A DNA stretch of 64,000 bases from Serripes groenlandicus (lineage: Eukaryota; Mollusca; Bivalvia; Cardiida; Cardiidae). Of the stretch, positions 51,606 through 62,661 are shown one piece after another. The translations under genes and the position numbers were made by a program. Below the pieces are notes generated by a model. It was given only the letters and a program-made list of their open reading frames with translations, was not told where the DNA came from and did not search any database. Location of the stretch: contig JASEVX010000007.1 in NCBI GenBank assembly GCA_031761405.1, positions 30,468,859-30,532,858 of the forward strand, read 5' to 3'. Within the stretch, counting starts at the first letter, position 1. The number at the start of each line of letters is the position of its first letter.

Positions 51606-52079
51606 TAACATTCCAAATTATGGAATACAATAATTGCTACACAACCCTGGGACGACCAGGTGGGTGGGGTAAACAGCTTCAAGTACCACCATTATACACC
51701 AATAAAATGTGAAATTATCTCTCAGAGATGAGAGAGACTGACTCCTTCAGTAATTATGACTGAATTTAATATGTCTGTCATGTATAAATGGCTGTCTGAT
51801 TTTTCATCAACCTGGTTTTTTTTAAATTTGAGGCATTTGTAATTAACTCAAATTCATGCATTGAGCCATGAAATCACTAGAAACACAATTATTCAGCTTC
51901 ATGCTTAACAGTTGTGACTGCATCCAGTTATAATAGGTAGTTACATCTATTGTGCACAAAGCAATTGATATGACAAATCAGAATGAAGAGCCAGAGGAAT
52001 GTGTAGATCAAGGTTGAATGCTGGATGCACTCTGAGTTTTATAGATGAATAATTGTGAAATGAAGAAATCGCTTTACCC

Positions 52080-52600
52080 TTTCCCACGTACAACAAAATT
52101 TGCAGCAGACAACTTTGAAAACAATATGGAAACAATCTATGAATGAAAGAACAGTTATTGATTTAAATCTGAAACATTGTGATGATAGGATTTATTTATT
52201 TATTTATTGGGGTTTTACGCCGCTTTCAACATTATTTCAGGTATATCACGGCGACAATTCACTTATTCATGATCCCTGGGTAAACAAACCAGTACTTCTA
52301 AGGCTAGAAAATGTGCCTTGCTCAAGGGCACTCCACCATACCCGAGATGCCGCGACTGGGGATCGAACCCGGGTGATGAAAGGAGACAGAAAAGGAATCT
52401 GCCATGGTGATCATCATAAGGGTTCCAAAACTTTGCATTCCAAGTTCGATCCCTGGTTCAGCTGTCAAGGTAAATTAACCATATATTAGGCAGATTACAA
52501 TTATAGTCCCATAGATGGACTTACAGATTTTCTATTTGTTTGACAAAATATGTTCAAAGTCATCTGCTGCACATTTGTCGTACGAGGGAAAGGTTTAACT
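52080..52600. mobile_element. MITE split by a SINE
   Basis: Left part 52080-52184 (CCCTTTCCCACGTACAAC, TTTGCAGCAGACAAC). Right part from about 52480 (GATTTTCTATTTG, GTCATCTGCTGCAC, CGTACGAGGGAAAGG-TTTAA). Confidence 0.7.
52185..52475 (-). mobile_element. SINE, subfamily with ATGATCCCTGGGTAAAC
   Basis: (TTTA)n tail at the left, GGGGTTTTACGCCGCTTTCAAC and TATATCACGGCGAC core, AAACAAACCAGTACTTC, TGCTCAAGGGCACTCC, and a reverse B box GGGGATCGAACCCGGG near 52370. The right boundary is uncertain. Confidence 0.75.
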
Positions 52601-52792
52601 ATACCCAGTTACAAGATGAAAGTTTTACATTAAGCTTTGGCAATAAATCCAAGTTTCAAATTAACTGTGAGAGAGTAGCCTGAAGTCACTCTTAAAACAA
52701 GGAAATAAAATGGAGTGCATCTGCAGTTATCATTGCCTGTTGAACCACAAATCAACCCTTTCCCACATGCAGACACATAGGCAACAAGAGGG

Positions 52793-53970
52793 CCAAGATG
52801 ACCCTAAATCGATCACCTGATTGATAGTAAATTAGTAGAAATATCTGGGAAAAAGATCAAGGAGTGCAATTAGAACTTCAAGGAGTGAACACTTCTCAAG
52901 AAACAGCTTATAAGTAAAGGTCATTTATCTCTTGAAATCTAACAAGAACTTCAATTAGAATTGAATTATTAAGTTTTTGTCATTTTGCACCTTTCTTGAT
53001 CTGTTTTTAATATAAACCAATATGGCTTGAACAGGTTTTTTAGAGGGTCACTTAAGGATTCTTTCTACTGAATTATCTTGGAGTCTGACAAGCAGATTAT
53101 GGAGGAAAAGGATTTTAAAGTTTGGTCGTTTTACTCATGTTCTGATGCTGCAGCAACCAAAGTTTTACATAGAATGCAAGTCTTTGCACAATTTTGAAAG
53201 AGGATCAACAAAAGAACATTCATGTCCATGACAAATCATGTCATAATTGCTTGTTCACTTTCAATAACAAACTTTTATTTCCATCTGCTGTTGAGACCAG
53301 AAAGGTTGCGATTTTAACTTTCCACTTCCTGTTGAAGACAACCCTTGCATAATACTCTGCCAAGTGTTACCTCCCTTAGACCATCAATCTAATAACCATA
53401 TGTCATTTGAAGCAAAAAGTTTAATTACTCCTTTTCTGATGCTGCTTGGTTGCTATGCCTTTCAACAAATCAATATGGCTTGACAAAGTATGTAGATGAT
53501 CAATGAAAGAACATTTCTACAAAACTATCTTTAAATCAGACAAGCACTTTTATAAGGATGCTTTATTAAAGTATTGTCATTTTGCCCCTTTTTTGATGCC
53601 GCCTGACTGCCATGTTTTTCGACCAATCAGTATGGCTTGAACAATTTTTATAGAGGGTCGACCAAGGAACATTTCTATCAAATTATATTTGAATCTGACA
53701 GGCAGATTCGGAGGAGAAGATTTTTAAAGTTTGGACATTTTGTCCCCTTTCTGATGCCGCAGCAACCAAAGTTCTCAATGGAATTTAAATCTTTGAACAA
53801 TTTTGAAAGAGGACCACCAAAGGAACATTCCTGTGATGTTTGGTGGAAATTGTTCTTGCGGTTCAGGAGGAGATGATGTTTAAAGCTAAAAGTTAACGAC
53901 GGACGACGGACGACGGACACAGAGTGATCAGAATAGCTCACCTTGAGCCTTTGGCTCTAGGTGATCTAAA
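52793..53970 (+). mobile_element. AACAAGAGGGCC-type element, long and diverged
   Basis: Starts GCAACAAGAGGGCCAAGATG and ends a GACGGACGACGGACGACGGAC tract plus CACCTTGAGCCTTTGGCTCTAGGTGATCTAAAAA, a terminal hairpin. The core has repeated units with TATGGCTTGAACA, GGAGGAGAAGA and TTTCTGATGC(C/T)GC blocks. An old relative of 6569-7680. Confidence 0.75.
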
Positions 53971-53999
53971 AACATGAAAAAACTCTACAAATGAAAATA

Positions 54000-54296
54000 T
54001 AACAATTGACAAGAGTTGAAAACATTATTGCAGAAGCAGATACATTAGCTCATTATGAGCAATTTCTTCTTTTGCCACAATGTTTTCATAATTAAGGTTT
54101 TCTTCCTTGTTGTATTCGAGAAATTAATCCATTACTGGATATAAGCACATTTGTGTGAAATGGAGAAATTTCTCATGAAGAGCAATATTGCTCCAATGAG
54201 GGCTATGATAGAGGTATGCTTATTATGAGCAATTTCTCCATTTGCCATAATGGTTTACAAAATGTGTCTGCTGTAAATGCATAAAAATGCGCCTAG
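54000..54296. mobile_element. Degenerate MITE pair
   Basis: GAAAACATTATTGCAG, AGCTCATTATGAGCAATTTCTTC (54051), then GAGCAATTTCTCCATTTGCC (54226) and GTGTCTGCTGTAAATGC. Confidence 0.5.
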
Positions 54297-54302
54297 GTTT
54301 AA

Positions 54303-54459
54303 CCCTTTCCCACATACAGACGCTTTCTGATGCCTCTGCAACAGACAACTTTTAAAAATATTGTCATTAATTATACCTTCATGTATAGAGATTTTCAAGG
54401 TTTACGCAAACATGCTTTCAAAGTCGTCTGCTGCAGGTTTTGCTGTATGTGGGAAAGGG
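54303..54459 (-). mobile_element. MITE with internal deletion
   Basis: TTAA-CCCTTTCCCACATACAGACGC to GTATGTGGGAAAGGG-TTAA, 157 bp. The hairpin is absent (AAAATATTGTCATTAATTATACC). Confidence 0.88.
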
Positions 54460-54896
54460 TTAAGGCACAGGTACAGGTAATAATGCTTATCGATATGAGT
54501 AGATAAGATATATACATTCTTCATCTGGGTTTAGTTAATAAGTATGACAATGATAAAATTAATTATGAACTAAGAGAGGAAATAAATTGTGCACGCACAT
54601 TGTGTCAGCAGTAACTCCAACACTGTCTAACTGGAAAATTCTTTCTTTAATTAACACGTTCCCCCTTTCTCTCTTTTGCCACATTATGTTTTCAATAGTT
54701 AAGTATGCATGTTGGAAAAGGTAAACTTCCCACGCCAGGGAAAACAACAACCACATATGATATGAATTCAACCATAAATGATATATATACCCATTATACA
54801 AGTAGTTATACACTCTTAATAACTATGATGATAACACTGGCCTTAAGATAACTTGTGAGTATTCTGGTCTGTTATCCACAATATCACTCTAATATT

Positions 54897-54975
54897 ACTC
54901 ACTCAAAGTCTATATTGTTGGTACTCAAAATAATCCTCCCAAGGACATGATCCTTTTGAGTACGACGACATCATA
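54897..54975. repeat. Palindrome, TACTCAAAA family
   Basis: GTTGGTACTCAAAATAATCC pairs with GATCCTTTTGAGTACGACGAC. The flanks (TTTTAGAACATGATATC at 55005) also resemble the flank of 21616 in reverse, so the repeated unit is longer than the hairpin. Confidence 0.75.
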
Positions 54976-55135
54976 GAGTAAGGAGATTCAAAAGGGATTT
55001 TAGAACATGATATCAAGGGCTATATGAATGATGATATTATACAGAGTGCAAACAGGTGCATGAAAAATGCACTCTGATACAAAACATGTTTTATCTACAT
55101 CTTACAGGCCGATTATTTATTTTTACACTGTTTAA

Positions 55136-55346
55136 CCCTGTCCCTCATATAGACGCCTCTGCAGCAGACAGCTTTTTGAAAACATAGTAACAAAAGAAGA
55201 AATTGCACAAAACGTGCAATTTCTCCTTTTGTCACAATGTTTTCCACTTTTAGTCATAGGTTATCCATTCAATTATGGAGATTTTCTATCTTTTGACAAA
55301 ATACGTTCAAAGTCGTCTGCTGCAGAATTGTCATATGAGGAAAGGG
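55136..55346 (-). mobile_element. TTAA MITE, reverse, first of chain
   Basis: TTAA-CCCTGTCCCTCATATAGACGC to CATATGAGGAAAGGG-TTAA. Lacks the TTTCTGACGC piece of the left end. A decayed left fragment follows immediately (55351-55411). Confidence 0.92.
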
Positions 55347-55415
55347 TTAACCCTTCCTGTATACACTAAATCTGCAGCACACTATTTTAAAAACATTTTG
55401 GAGACATTGACTTAA

Positions 55416-55614
55416 CCCTCTCCCACCTGCAGACACATATTGACGCAATAGCAGCAGACAACTTTTGAAAACATTGTGGCCAAAGGTGACAATTGCTCAT
55501 GATGAGCAATTTCCCCTTTGGCCACAATGTTTCAAATTCATTTAACAATTACAAGCTATTTATAGAGACTTTCAGGCTTTTGTCACCATGTTTTCAAAGT
55601 CGTCTACTGCAGAT
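55416..55614. mobile_element. MITE, CACCTGCAG subfamily
   Basis: TTAA-CCCTCTCCCACCTGCAGAC, TAGCAGCAGACAAC, a strong hairpin GTGGCCAAAGGTGACAATTG / CAATTTCCCCTTTGGCCAC, GTCGTCTACTGCAG then TTAA at 55615 with its own right end missing. Confidence 0.82.
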
Positions 55615-55618
55615 TTAA

Positions 55619-55838
55619 CCCTTTCCCTCATATAGATGCTTTCTGACGCCTCTGCACCAGACGGCTTTTTGAAAACATAGTGACATAAGAAGAAATTGCT
55701 CAAAATGAGCAATTTCTCCTTTTGCCACAATGTTTACCACTTTTAGTCATAGGTTATCCATTCATTTGGAGATTTTCTATATTTTGACAAAATATGTATA
55801 AAGTCGTCTGCTGCAGATTTGTTGTATGAGGGAAAGGG
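55619..55838 (-). mobile_element. Full-length TTAA MITE, reverse, last of chain
   Basis: CCCTTTCCCTCATATAGATGC to GTATGAGGGAAAGGG-TTAA, 220 bp. It replaced the right terminus of the preceding MITE, consistent with insertion there. Confidence 0.94.
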
Positions 55839-55995
55839 TTAACTGAAATAATGCTGAAATTGGTGTAAAACACAATTCAATCATTCAAACATTTCCATAA
55901 GTCTCATTACTACTATTTCTTTTACCCTTTCCCACATACATAAAGTCTAGAAAGTCTATACAAATGAATGTAAAACTATTGGATTCAGAGCTTAA

Positions 55996-56209
55996 CCCTT
56001 TCCCTCATACGACAATTCTGCAGCAGACGACTTTGAACCTATTTTGTCAAAACATAGAATATCTCCATAATTGAATGGATAACCTATGACAAAAAGTGGA
56101 AAACATTGTGGCAAAAGGAGAAATTGCATGTTTTGTGCAATTTCTTCTTTTGTCACTATGTTTTCAACAATCCGTCTGCTGTCAGAAAGCGTCTATATGT
56201 GGGAAAGGG
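55996..56209 (+). mobile_element. TTAA MITE
   Basis: TTAA-CCCTTTCCCTCATACGAC to TATATGTGGGAAAGGG-TTAA. The right CTGCAGAGGC piece is deleted (CGTCTGCTGTCAGAAAGC). Confidence 0.93.
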
Positions 56210-56213
56210 TTAA

Positions 56214-56360
56214 AACATTTTGGCATAAGGAGAAATTTCTCATTCTGAGCAACAAATGGTGAAATTGCCCATTCTGAACAAATTCTCTTTTGCCAGATTA
56301 TGTTTTCAAAAGTGGTCTACTGCAGAGGCGTCAGAAGGTGTCTGTCTGTAGGAAAGAGTT
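56214..56360. mobile_element. MITE right half following a TTAA
   Basis: AACATTTTGGCATAAGGAG, two CATTCTGA(G/A)CAA arms, GTCTACTGCAGAGGCGTC and CTGTAGGAAAGAG. From 56370 to 57020 no feature is seen. Confidence 0.6.
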
Positions 56361-57058
56361 TATTTGCATGGCAAAGGGATTCATTCTGCATTTTAACTAT
56401 TTTTTCCCATTCACTGTAACATCTCAACAACATCAGTCACCCTTACATTTCTTGAGCTTATCGACAGTTTGATATTCATACATACTTCTTTACAATTAAG
56501 ACGTTCTCATCTTATTGTTAATAGTCAATTTAACAAGCAGCGTGGACTAAGATCTGAATGCTTTCCAGACTATAAATATATAATCAGGCTATATGTGAAG
56601 ACTTATAAATAAATAGCAGAGCATCGAATCCTTAAAAGATGCGAGCTGAAAGGTTAAATTAAAAATGAAAAAAAAATGCATATTTTCCAAAAATGGAGTG
56701 TCATAAAAACACCATAAAATGCCCACAACTTTCATCTCCCTCTTCCTATGTGCCGACAAACAATATAAATGTCACAAGTTTTATTATAAAAATGTTCATG
56801 GCTTCATATTTTATAACTTGGCTTAAAATTACAGAAGACCTTTTAATGGGTTAAAAACTTGTGAAAGAGTAATTGAAATACGAGTCAAACTACTTAAATA
56901 CCAATCAGTTTTAGAATGTAATATTTGAACATATTGACAAATTCGTTTTTATTGCCCTGGAACATGATCTTTTTTTTACATTATTTGATCAACATCCTCC
57001 CGGCTTGTAAATATGTAACTTAACCATTTCCTGCATACAGATGCTATCAGGCAACCTT

Positions 57059-57295
57059 GATTGATTGTTTGATGTTTTATGCTGATTTCAACATTATTTT
57101 CTAGTTATATCACTGCATTTCCTGGGTAAGTTACCAGTACTACTGGTCCATTTATCCTGACACCAGCCAGTTAGTCGTAATATTAACCCCACAACCATGA
57201 GCGCCAAGGACTGGGCAACCATCCCTACCATTTTATTAAGTCTTTGGTATGACCCGACTGGGGAACGAACCCGCAACCTCCAGCACCGGAGGTGG
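57059..57295 (-). mobile_element. tRNA-derived SINE, 12-bp target duplication
   Basis: GATTGATTG tail, GCTGATTTCAACATTATTTT core, CATGAGCGCCAAGG linker, GGGGAACGAACCCGC reverse B box. TCAGGCAACCTT (57047-57058) and TCAGGCACCCTT (57296-57307) flank it. Inserted in a decayed MITE that starts near 57022. From 57310 to 57700 nothing else. Confidence 0.87.
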
Positions 57296-57708
57296 TCAGG
57301 CACCCTTAAATCATGAGCAATTTCTCTTTTGAAGGATCCCATGTGTCACCTGTAAGTCAAAGTTACGATGACGATCAGACCGTTGGATGATTTAGAAGTG
57401 AGGCAGGTGACACCAACATTAATTCACTGTTTAGATGAAATGAAAGAATAGAATTATGGAATTAAAGACATTTGTTCATCATGAGCAATTATCTATTCCA
57501 GGATGGTTTCGGTCAATAATATTATTTTATAAAGGAAAATTCTTATTTAAAGCTGTATCAATTCAATTTCATGTCAAACTGGTAAGTAGAAGAAAAAAAT
57601 CTTTAATTTCTATGACATCAGAATCCAAATGTGTAACTATAACAATTAAGGCATACATTTTGTTTTGTTTAATTGCTGGGAATCAAAGTGGATAATTCTG
57701 TTAACTAA

Positions 57709-57873
57709 CCCTTTCCCTCATGAAGACGCTTTCTGATGCTTCTGCAGCAGACGACTTTTGAAAACTTTGTGACAAAAGAAGAAATTGCTCAAAACAAGCA
57801 ATTTCTCCTTTTGACACAATGTTTTCAACTCTATTCATTAATCTGTTGCTAATGTGTTGTATGTGGGTAAGGG
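57709..57873 (-). mobile_element. MITE with shortened right half
   Basis: CCCTTTCCCTCATGAAGACGC to GTATGTGGGTAAGGG. Hairpin AAATTGCTCAAAACAAGCAATTT intact. The right spacer and GTCGTCTGCTGCAG are largely deleted. Confidence 0.83.
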
Positions 57874-58152
57874 TTGAATAATGAGCCGTCCAACCTTTCA
57901 GCCAAAATTGGCATTCAGGAAGTAAAATATACTGTAAGAGAAGCTAAATAAAGAAATAAATAGCTGTCAATCCCTGCAACATATACTATATCAACTCTTT
58001 CCCACATCAAGGCGCGTTTTGGAGAATTGGCAAAAGAAGACATCTGAAAACATTGTGACAAAAGGAAAAATAGTTCATAATGAGAAATTCCCCCTTTTGC
58101 AATTTATTAAAAGCATCAAACTTTCCTTATTAATCTATATATATTATATATA

Positions 58153-58446
58153 AACAAGTAACTGGATTGCAAGCAATAACATAGTCCCCTACCGGTTTGC
58201 ACTAAGTCCAAAAAGGGGCATAACTCATTAAAAAATTGACGAAATCCCAGGAAACGCGAACTTGATCTGTGACACATGATTACAAAGGCATATACAAAAT
58301 TTCAGCTCAATACCTCAAAGCATGTAGAAAAAAAGTGCGGAAAACTGATTTGCCGGACTGACTGACTGACGGACGGACTGACGGACGGACTGACGGACGG
58401 AGTGCAAACCTAAGAGTCCCCTTCGGCACGCCGGTAGGGGACTAAT
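58153..58446 (+). mobile_element. AAACAAGTAACTGG...CCGGTAGGGGAC element
   Basis: Starts AAACAAGTAACTGGATTGC and AGTCCCCTACCGGTTTGCAC, and ends a (ACTGACGGACGG)n tract (58355-58405) and CACGCCGGTAGGGGACTAATAA. The CCCCTACCGG and CCGGTAGGGG pair is inverted. Same family as 20831. Confidence 0.8.
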
Positions 58447-58487
58447 AATTTGAGTTGAAACACTGTCAACTGCGAATATGTGATATG

Positions 58488-58683
58488 CCCTTTCCCACAT
58501 ATAGACGTGTTTCAATGCATCTGCAGCAATTTACTTTTGAAAACATTGTAGCAAAAGAAGCCATTGCTCATGATGAGCAGTTTTTTCCTAAAAATGTCCA
58601 CAATGTTTTCATTTATAAAGAGTTTCCATAATTTTAGCTGAAACATTTTCGAAGTCTGCACATTTGTCTTATGTGGAAAAGCG
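58488..58683. mobile_element. Diverged MITE
   Basis: CCCTTTCCCACATATAGACG, ATCTGCAGCAATTTAC, GAAGCCATTGCTCATGATGAGC hairpin, and CTTATGTGGAAAAGCG-TTAA. From 58690 to 59035 only an unremarkable AT-rich ORF is present. Confidence 0.75.
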
Positions 58684-59040
58684 TTAATAGAAAAAAGTTT
58701 TCTCGGCAGAACTGGACTAATCAAAGCCTTCCATATTTGTTAGAAATCTGTCATATTGGGATCCATGATACTGACATACGATCTATATCCTATTATAGGA
58801 CAGGCTCATTTTACCACCATGTAGAACTTATTATTCATAATGCTTTGTTTTTATTTGACATTCATTTCCTTTTGGTTTGTTTTGAAAGTCACATAATTCA
58901 TTATTCCCTGTCAATTACCCTATTTACTTTGGGCTTCCTAGTTATACTCTCATAGCATTATCATTCGCTGTATTTGCAAACAGCCTAAACCAAAATTGAT
59001 TCTCAGTAAGTCTCAAATATCCTTCCAGATAATTTAGGAG

Positions 59041-59110
59041 TTTGTTTGTTGTATGGTGTATAACTCGGCTTTCAACAGTATTTCAGTTATATCACAACAT
59101 TTACTGGGCT
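59041..59110 (-). mobile_element. SINE core fragment
   Basis: (GTTT)n, TAACTCGGCTTTCAACAGTA and TTATATCACAACATTTACTGGG; cut by the MITE at 59113. Confidence 0.6.
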
Positions 59111-59112
59111 AA

Positions 59113-59333
59113 CCTTTTCCCACACACAAAATATCTGCAGCAGACGACATTGAACATGTCTACTCAACGATATGGAAAATCTCTATAATCGTAGGATTAA
59201 TTACTGAAAAAAAATTGAAAACTTTGTGGCAAAAGCAGAATTGCTCGTTTTGAGCAATTTCTCCTTTTGTCACGAAGTTTTCAAAAGACGTCTGCTGCAG
59301 ATGCGTCAAAATGCATCTACAGGTGAGAAAGGA
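59113..59333. mobile_element. MITE, CACACA subfamily
   Basis: CCTTTTCCCACACACAAAAT to CTACAGGTGAGAAAGGA-TTAA. Good hairpin GAATTGCTCGTTTTGAGCAATTT. ACGTCTGCTGCAGATGCGTC retained. Confidence 0.8.
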
Positions 59334-59414
59334 TTAACAACTAGTACAAACGGTATTTTTGACCCGACATCAATGCATCAGTCATAATGCTCTCCCAGCA
59401 ACCCTGAGCATTAA

Positions 59415-59735
59415 CTTTTTCCCAAATACAACATTTCTGCAGCAGATTTGAAATGGAAAATATTGTGAAAAAAATATGAAAAACCTTGGTAAATGAAAGT
59501 GCCTAATAACATCTAGCAATTTAGTTTAAATAAGGTCTCTTTAACCATTTTCCACAAACAACAAACTTGTAGCAGACTTAATTGAAAACATCTTAGCAAC
59601 ACTAAATTTTTGCCACAATGTTTTGCACTTTTAGTAATAGCTAGGTTATCGGCCATTCAATTATAGAGATTTTCTAGTTTTTGGCAAAATATGTCCAAGG
59701 TCGTTTGCTGCAGAATTGTTGTATGAGGGAAAGGG
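59415..59735. mobile_element. Fused MITE fragments
   Basis: TTTTTCCCAAATACAAC (59415), a second start near 59541, then a typical right half (TAGAGATTTTC...GTATGAGGGAAAGGG-TTAA). From 59740 to 60300 a further decayed left half (about 59795-59860) is visible and otherwise nothing. Confidence 0.65.
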
Positions 59736-60311
59736 TTAATTAATCACTGCACACTGTTTGCACAGATATAGAGTACTTGAGAGCAACTTAATCATCCCTC
59801 ACTGCAGATGCAGTTAGCTAGATGAATCTGCAGCAGACGACTTTGAAAACATCGTTGTCAACTCTATTCCAAAGAAAAATATAGATGACATAGACAATAT
59901 AAAATATAATTATGAGCTGAAGTCATGAAAAATAAAACAAGATATTATTGGAAAGGAAGAAATTACACGTGGTATTGAAAATTCTCCATGTTTCAAAGAT
60001 GTGTGAATTTCTACCCCAAAAAACACCAATGGCAGGCCACATAAAGCTGAAAGCCACTTAAAATACACTTATGAAGTAATACAATGTACTAAGTTTCCTA
60101 GCAATTTTGACAGAAAATCTATTATAATCAAGGGAAATGTCCATCGCTTTAGCGCGCCAATTCTATCTGAACATCATCAAAACAGGGGGGGCCAATTATA
60201 CCCCAATATGATTAATCAATATATTTGATTACAATAATAGAGCCATTTCCCCGGCTTTTTATATTTTTCTATAAACATGATACTAGATAGGGAACAACAG
60301 CCAACAAGAAA

Positions 60312-60533
60312 CCCTTTCCCTCATATAGACGCTTTCTGACGCCTCTGCTGCAGACGGCTTTTTGAAAACATAGTGACAAAAGAAGAAATTGCTCAAAACA
60401 AGCAATTTCTCCTTTTGTCACAATGTTTTCCACTTTTAGTCATAGGTTATCCATTCAGTTATGGAGATTGTCCATTTGTTGACAAAATATGTTCAAAGTC
60501 GTCTGCTGCAGAATTGTCATATGAGGGAAAGGG
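60312..60533 (-). mobile_element. Full-length 222-bp MITE, reverse
   Basis: CCCTTTCCCTCATATAGACGC to CATATGAGGGAAAGGG-TTAA. The left flank is AGAA. Hairpin AAATTGCTCAAAACAAGCAATTT. Confidence 0.94.
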
Positions 60534-60539
60534 TTAAAG

Positions 60540-60699
60540 CAGCCGGCGTTTTGAAAACATAGTGACAAAAGAAGAAATTGCACAGAACGTGCAATTTCTC
60601 CTTTTTGTCACAATGTTTTCCACTTTTAGTCATAGGTTATCCATCTGACAAAATATGTTCAAAGTCGTCTGCTGTAGAATTGTCATATGAGGGAAAGGG
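60540..60699 (-). mobile_element. MITE lacking the left terminus
   Basis: Begins at GCAGCCGGCGTTTTGAAAAC directly after the TTAA of the previous copy, then the normal order to CATATGAGGGAAAGGG-TTAA. It resembles 45712 and 48051 in lacking one end next to an intact copy. Confidence 0.88.
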
Positions 60700-60748
60700 T
60701 TAAGCTGACGCAGAAGACTTTGAAAAGGTCTTTGCAAAAATATGGATT

Positions 60749-61023
60749 GTTTGGTGTTTAAAGTCGCTTTCAACAATTTTTCAGTTATATCACTGCGTTT
60801 CCTGGGTATAATTCAAGAACTACTGATCCATTTATCCTGTCACGGCAGCCAGTTAGTTGTAATGCTAACTATAGCTATAACCCCACAACCCTGAGCGCCA
60901 TGGAGGGCAGCCATTGCTACCATTTCTAAAGTCTTTGGTATGACCCGGCCGGGGATCGAACTCGCGACCTAAAACACTCAAGGTGGACACTCTACCACTA
61001 TACACCAACGAGGTTGGTAATAA
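60749..61023 (-). mobile_element. tRNA-derived SINE
   Basis: TTTGGTGTTTAAAGTCGCTTTCAAC core start, CCCTGAGCGCCATGGAGGGC linker, GGGGATCGAACTCGCGACC reverse B box, CTCTACCACTATACACC reverse A box. TATGGAT lies on both sides. Inserted in a decayed MITE (60705-61302). Confidence 0.85.
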
Positions 61024-61302
61024 GTATGGATATTGAATAGATTTGAAAACATGGTAGCAAATGAAGAAATTGGTAATCATGACGACTTTCTCACATGCAC
61101 AGATGAATTTGTCCTGCAACTGCAGCAGATGGCTTTTGGAAAAGTTGTGGTAAATTGGGAAATTTTATATAATGCGAGTAATTTCTGCTTTTGTCACAAT
61201 GTTTTCAACTTTATTAAATATTTATACTTTCATTTTTTAAGAGTTTCAACATTTTTGCATGGTGTTATCTATAAGTGGTCTGCTGCAGAATTGCGATCTG
61301 TT

Positions 61303-61595
61303 GGATTGATTGATTGATTGGGGTTTATCGCCGTTTTTAACAATTTCTCAGTCATATCACGGCGGCCAGTTCACCTACTCATGTGTTTCCTGGTTTTCTC
61401 ACACCAGTACTTCACACAACAATTTTCCAAAGCAACTGGCTTCTTTTCCACATAGACTTAGCCCATTGGTGGAAGACGAATGACGCAATGACTTCTGTCA
61501 AGCGTCGGAAAGAAAGGTGGCCGAGCCGGGATTCAAACTCACAACTCCTGGATTGACAGCCCGCGTCGCTTCCAACTGAACTACCGGGGCTCGAC
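61303..61595 (-). mobile_element. tRNA-derived SINE, complete, 11-bp target duplication
   Basis: (GATT)n tail, TATCGCCGTTTTTAAC core, TCATATCACGGCGGCCAG, and a reverse head (GGGATTCAAACTCACAAC, AACTGAACTACCGGGG). TGCGATCTGTT (61292-61302) and TGCGATCCGTT (61596-61606) flank it. From 61610 to 61955 no firm feature is seen. Confidence 0.9.
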
Positions 61596-61959
61596 TGCGA
61601 TCCGTTTTTAAAGGAAACATTTTTTCTACGTCATTTAATTTCTGTGGCAATTTTTAAATGCAAAGATTTTTTTTCATAAAGACAAGTCTATTAGCAATTT
61701 ATTTTCCAATAATATCACATCTTTTTATTTTCCTCAGTCTATATTTCTAACAACGTTACACACACAAATAGCTATGAGCCGTGTCTACGCAATTCAAGGT
61801 CTTAATGCATCCTGCATTAAGTGAAGACTCAGATGAGCCTGCGTCCATGGATCCATGGTCACCAGTCTTCATTTTCTGCCTAAATCTTATATATATATAT
61901 ACATGAATGCATCTTTTGACCAAATCCCAACAGTTTTACACCACTGTATAATTATATTA

Positions 61960-62130
61960 CTTCACATTACTTTTTCATAGGTCGTCTGCTTTACAATCAT
62001 CAGACGAACAATTTCACCAATCTAGAAAACTGAAACTATTATATTGATAAAAGAGTTTAAAATATTGCAATAAAAGGTGAGATTGCTCGTTTTGAGCAAT
62101 TTCAACTTTTATTGTAATGTTGCAAGCACC
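61960..62130. mobile_element. Second MITE subfamily (TTACTTCACAT type)
   Basis: TTACTTCACATTACTTTTTCA, GTCGTCTGCTTTACAATCATCAG, CAATTTCACCAATCTAG, hairpin AGGTGAGATTGCTCGTTTTGAGCAATTTCAACTTTT. Matches 10470-10700 along its length. Confidence 0.7.
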
Positions 62131-62169
62131 CTTTTACAAAGGCAGTGTAGACTCAAAGGCAAAATGCAG

Positions 62170-62420
62170 GTCCTTAACCCTTTTATCTTTTGCCACAATG
62201 TTTTCAACTTCTTAAAGTGATAATACTTTCATTTATAGAGATATTCCATACTTTTCTCAAAACTCGTCCGGTGCAGATTTGTTTTATGTGGGACAGGATA
62301 TATCATCACAAAGTAATATGTCATCTGTTTCCTAGTTATACTTTCATTTAAAGAATTCCTCCATATTTTGCCTTGATGTTTCCAAAGTTGCACGCTTGAG
62401 AATTTTTATACATTGGAAAC
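62170..62420. mobile_element. Degenerate MITE fragments
   Basis: TTAACCCTTTTATCTTTTGCC, CTCGTCCGGTGCAG, TTTATGTGGGACAGG, then a second scrap with CCTTGATGTTTCCAAAG. Confidence 0.45.
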
Positions 62421-62661
62421 AGTTAAACAGATTTCACGATTATTAAAAGTAAAGGTTTCTTTGATGTATAATTATGTCTGATATCAGCCTGAAATCAACT
62501 GCAATTGAGCACTTGGGATGGTCTGTTTCTGCTTGAACATCCTCGCAGCACTATTTTCTAATAATGTTTTGCGTTTTGCAAAACCATAAAACCGCTCAAG
62601 ACATTGCACTAAATATCCATCTCTGTGCATATTTCTGTTACAACTTTCTATAACCCTTTAT

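Noticed and set aside
61800..61880. Protein-like frame near GATGAGCCTGCGTCCATGG
   Set aside because: Short, no convincing acceptor or donor, runs into a TATATA tract.
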